8,074 nt of DNA from Deltaproteobacteria bacterium (GTDB lineage: Bacteria > JAMCPX01), in contig JAMDCL010000040.1 in assembly GCA_023489065.1 (NCBI GenBank), positions 600 to 8,673 on the forward strand, in the 5' to 3' direction. The stretch's first letter is position 1. Each line of letters opens with the position of its first letter. Below are positions 5,563 to 8,074 of this stretch, piece by piece. The notes under the pieces were generated by a model. The model ran no database searches and was not told the DNA's origin. It saw only the letters and a program-made list of their open reading frames with translations. A program made the translations under genes and the position numbers.

Positions 5563-7379
5563 GGTATCCTGTCTCCGTGCAAATAGAAATTTATCATGTT
5601 CCTCGCTATCGGGGCACTTGCAAACCCGCCGTGGCCGCCATGTTCAACGAGTACAACGACCGCTATGCGGGGTGCAGCGTACGGGGCAAAAGCCACGAAC
5701 CATGCATTGTCCCTGTATATCTCCGGTATTTTCGATTCCGGAACATTTTTGAATGCACTTTCCTTTATCACCTGGGCGGTACCGGTCTTGCCTGCAACCT
5801 CGATGTCCTTGAGCCGTGCGCCGGGTGCAGTACCCCCGGGTTCATTGACAACTCCCCATAAACCCCTTCTCACGACATCAAGTATTTTTTCACTTACCCC
5901 TAATTTCGATTCGGTGTAATCCAGTGTCGTGGCCGTGGGGTAATAAAGCAGGTGAGGCCGCATGACGCTGCCGCCATTCGCGATTGCAGAGTATGCAACG
6001 AGCAATTGCAGGGGGGTGACGAGATCGTAGCCCTGGCCTATGGCAATGGGAGGAGTATCCCCGGGGTACCATTGCTCATGAAATGTGTCCTCTTTCCATT
6101 GGGATGTCGGTACAAGCCCTGCTTTTTCCGAGGGGAGATCGATGCCCGTTGCCCTGCCGAACCCGAGAAGGCGTGCGTACTTCGCAATCGTGTCAACGCC
6201 GAGCAATGTCCCGAGCCGGTAAAAATAGGTATCGCATGACTGCACGATGGCCTTATGCATATCGACGATACCGTGGCCCCCTTTTTTCCAGTCATGATAT
6301 ATCCTGTTCCCTACGACAAAATATCCCGGATCGAAGATAGTTGTTTTCGGCTCTATAACATGCTGTTCCAGACCCGCTATAGCAAGCACGGGTTTATAGG
6401 TCGACCCGGGTGCAAACATACCCTGGATGCATTTATTCTCGAGAGGATGATAGGGATCATCTAACACTTTGTTCCACTGGAGAGGCGTCAGATGAGATGA
6501 AAAATCATTTATATCATAGGAGGGCTCGCTGACCATGGCGAGTATGGCTCCGGTGGTTGGATCCATGGCAACCGCACATCCTATATATCCCTGCATAAGT
6601 TTCGAGGTATAATCCTGAAGTTTTGCATCAACCGTCAAGGTCATGGAAGTGCCCTGAACAGGGTCTATGTATGTATAGGTCTTTATTTCTTTCCCCGTCG
6701 CATCGACGAGCTTTACAATAGCTCCGTCCTTGCCGCGCAATTGATGATCGTAGAGCTTCTCTATACCGTATTTCCCTATAAAATCCCCGCTGACATAGGA
6801 TGCCCGGGAAGATCTGTTGAAATTGTCGAGCTCTTGATCGCTTATTTCCCGCACATAACCGAGAATATGCGACATGTCCGATCCGTTCGCATACAACCTT
6901 TTCGTCTGCCACTGCACGGTTGTCCCGGGCAAAAACGGTTTATCGGCAAGTATTTGAGAGACCTGATCCCACGAAAGATAGGGATCGATAAGTACCGGCG
7001 TATAAGAAAAACCGTCCCACGATGATAATTTTGCATTCAAGTCATGGACAGACATATTAAGGATGTTCGCAACCGTTTTCCATTCTGTATCTTTAAACTC
7101 GGGCGGTGTGATGTATAAGGAATAACTCACGCTGTTATCCGCAAGCAGCACGCCATTCCTGTCATAGATATTGCCGCGCGGCGCTATGATATCTATTTTA
7201 CGAAGATGGTTGTTTTGGGAATAAAACTCGAGCTGCGCCCCCATATAAATCTGAAGATACCATAATCTCACAACAAGGACAAAAACAAACAGGGATATTA
7301 TTATCAGGAGTATCCTATAGGTACTCTTTATTCCGGGAGACTCGGGATCATAAACATTAAACTCGTCATTCACCGCCAT
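5559..7379 (-). CDS. mrdA: Penicillin-binding protein 2, elongation transpeptidase
   Basis: Class B penicillin-binding protein that cross-links new side-wall peptidoglycan in the periplasm as partner of RodA. In the 606 residues a short cytoplasmic start is followed by one membrane anchor (about 21-42), the conserved NNHLRKIDIIAPRGNIYDRN (56-75) that opens the pedestal domain, and then a transpeptidase domain from about 240. All three active-site motifs are present: SxxK as Ser326-Thr-Tyr-Lys329, SxN-type as Ser381-Cys-Asp383 (Asp in place of Asn is normal for PBP2), and KTG at 531-533 in AGKTGTAQ. The length and order are typical of PBP2 and not of division-specific PBP3, and the neighbours agree. 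The ATG at 7379 lies 5 bases after the mreD stop with AGAAGG about 10 bases upstream. The TGA stop overlaps the rodA start. No unusual resistance-like change could be judged by eye. Confidence 0.97.
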   Translation of the reverse strand: MAVNDEFNVYDPESPGIKSTYRILLIIISLFVFVLVVRLWYLQIYMGAQLEFYSQNNHLRKIDIIAPRGNIYDRNGVLLADNSVSYSLYITPPEFKDTEWKTVANILNMSVHDLNAKLSSWDGFSYTPVLIDPYLSWDQVSQILADKPFLPGTTVQWQTKRLYANGSDMSHILGYVREISDQELDNFNRSSRASYVSGDFIGKYGIEKLYDHQLRGKDGAIVKLVDATGKEIKTYTYIDPVQGTSMTLTVDAKLQDYTSKLMQGYIGCAVAMDPTTGAILAMVSEPSYDINDFSSHLTPLQWNKVLDDPYHPLENKCIQGMFAPGSTYKPVLAIAGLEQHVIEPKTTIFDPGYFVVGNRIYHDWKKGGHGIVDMHKAIVQSCDTYFYRLGTLLGVDTIAKYARLLGFGRATGIDLPSEKAGLVPTSQWKEDTFHEQWYPGDTPPIAIGQGYDLVTPLQLLVAYSAIANGGSVMRPHLLYYPTATTLDYTESKLGVSEKILDVVRRGLWGVVNEPGGTAPGARLKDIEVAGKTGTAQVIKESAFKNVPESKIPEIYRDNAWFVAFAPYAAPRIAVVVLVEHGGHGGFASAPIARNMINFYLHGDRIP

Positions 7380-7384
7380 AACGA

Positions 7385-7885
7385 TTACACCTTCTGGCTT
7401 ACCAGTCCGGCTTTCAGCCTCTTACTGAGGAACGGGAGGTATTTGAACAAGAGGTAAGCAAACGCCATGTTAACGGGTACCTGTTTTAAAGCCGCGAATA
7501 ATGCCAGAGGAAACAACAGACCGCGGTTGGAAAGCACGGTAAGTACAAGGACAACCAAGGGATAGAACAGCGTCGTGAATGCCGCGATGGTAATGATTGC
7601 CGCACCCTGTGATCTGTCGAGAAACTTTTTGAGAAAGAGCAGCAGCAAAAAAACCGACAGATACGAAAACAGAAAAAACCATACGCTTCCCGTACTGAAT
7701 ATCGAAGCGGCATACGCTATGAGGACAATCGAAGCTACAGCAGCATAATACGTATAGAAGAAAGCCACATAGGCTACCAGCAGCAGGATCATATCGGGAG
7801 ACAGATAGGCAGGGAGATAATTGTTGAGAAGAGACTGAAGCATGGAACAGAGTAATATAAAAAAAATCCAGATTACGTATTTCAT
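7385..7885 (-). CDS. mreD: Rod shape-determining protein MreD
   Basis: Small inner-membrane protein of the elongasome that links MreC to RodA and PBP2 and is needed to keep rod shape. The 166 residues are very hydrophobic, with five or six likely membrane segments. The first one is at about 3-20, and it is followed by LPAYLSPDMILLLVAYVAFF (24-43), the recognisable Pro-Asp motif of MreD. The chain ends in a short basic tail (KRLKAGLVSQK). MreD sequences diverge strongly, so the call rests on size, this motif, the membrane pattern and the position between mreC and mrdA. The ATG at 7885 overlaps the mreC stop as ATGA, and GGGGA lies about 6 bases upstream. The TAA stop is 5 bases before mrdA. 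Confidence 0.93.
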   Translation of the reverse strand: MKYVIWIFFILLCSMLQSLLNNYLPAYLSPDMILLLVAYVAFFYTYYAAVASIVLIAYAASIFSTGSVWFFLFSYLSVFLLLLFLKKFLDRSQGAAIITIAAFTTLFYPLVVLVLTVLSNRGLLFPLALFAALKQVPVNMAFAYLLFKYLPFLSKRLKAGLVSQKV

Positions 7886-8074
7886 GGTTTTTCCCCGGTT
7901 ATTATCATTACATAATCCAATCTGTTTATATCAATCTCCGGCTGGACAGTAATATCCTTAAAAAGCCATCCCGACGGACTGTTTTTAACAGCGACGATCT
8001 TCCCGATATTGATTCCCTCCGGGAATACTCCGTCTTTCCCGCCGGTCACCAGAAGATCACCTTTGTTTATCTGT
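7882..8074 (-). CDS. mreC: Rod shape-determining protein MreC, C-terminal 63 residues; gene begins outside the window
   Basis: Periplasmic scaffold of the elongasome that activates PBP2-RodA. Only the 3' end is present. Translating the minus strand gives 63 residues with no internal stop, starting QINKGDLLVTGGKDGVFPEG, continuing with INIGKIVAVKNSPSGWLFKD and ending ...MIITGEKP. The pattern of a GDLLVTSG-like strand, a VFPxGIxIGKI strand and a final strand carrying the PxxDxxRLxYVMII segment is the usual end of the MreC beta-barrel domain. The TGA stop overlaps the mreD start by 4 bases. The rest of the protein, with its membrane anchor and coiled coil, would lie beyond base 8074, probably preceded by mreB. 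Confidence 0.93.
   Translation of the reverse strand, partial: QINKGDLLVTGGKDGVFPEGINIGKIVAVKNSPSGWLFKDITVQPEIDINRLDYVMIITGEKP

Noticed and set aside
1..8074. Search for an undescribed system such as a defence island, mobile element, CRISPR or RNA gene
   Set aside because: Nearly every base is covered by known housekeeping genes; no arrays, terminal repeats, integrase-like proteins or structured RNA were seen.

Overview
All ten genes in this window lie on the minus strand, so transcription runs from high to low coordinates. Two housekeeping blocks are packed almost without gaps. The set of cell-elongation genes (MreC, MreD, PBP2, RodA), the two-subunit type of glycine decarboxylase and separate nuoC and nuoD genes suggest a rod-shaped, probably Gram-negative bacterium. 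The gene order and protein style resemble anaerobes formerly grouped in the Deltaproteobacteria, or Nitrospirota-like lineages. That placement is inference only; the window carries no rRNA or other taxonomic marker.

Right block (8074 down to 3000): the 3' end of mreC, then mreD, mrdA (PBP2), rodA and gcvPB. The first four build the elongasome, which inserts lateral-wall peptidoglycan: MreC and MreD are the membrane scaffold, RodA is the SEDS glycan polymerase and PBP2 the transpeptidase. Junctions are ATGA overlaps or gaps of 4-5 bases, so this looks like one transcript. The last gene, gcvPB, is metabolically unrelated: it encodes one half of the glycine-cleavage P-protein. Its strong Shine-Dalgarno sequence lies inside the final codons of rodA.

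Boundary (2905-2999): this is the only real intergenic gap, 95 bases. It holds a perfect TATAAT -10 candidate, a 13-base inverted repeat next to the nuoA ribosome binding site, and only a very weak terminator-like hairpin for the upstream genes.

Left block (2904 down to 1): nuoA, nuoB, nuoC, nuoD and the first 125 codons of nuoH, all for respiratory complex I. nuoD runs directly into nuoH through an ATGA overlap, so the NADH-oxidising module genes nuoE, nuoF and nuoG are absent from their usual place. The complex may therefore be the 11-subunit form that uses another electron donor, unless nuoEFG lie elsewhere.

I saw no RNA genes, mobile elements, CRISPR arrays or defence genes. The genes are well-known families. 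The points of interest are gene order and the small regulatory region, not a new system.
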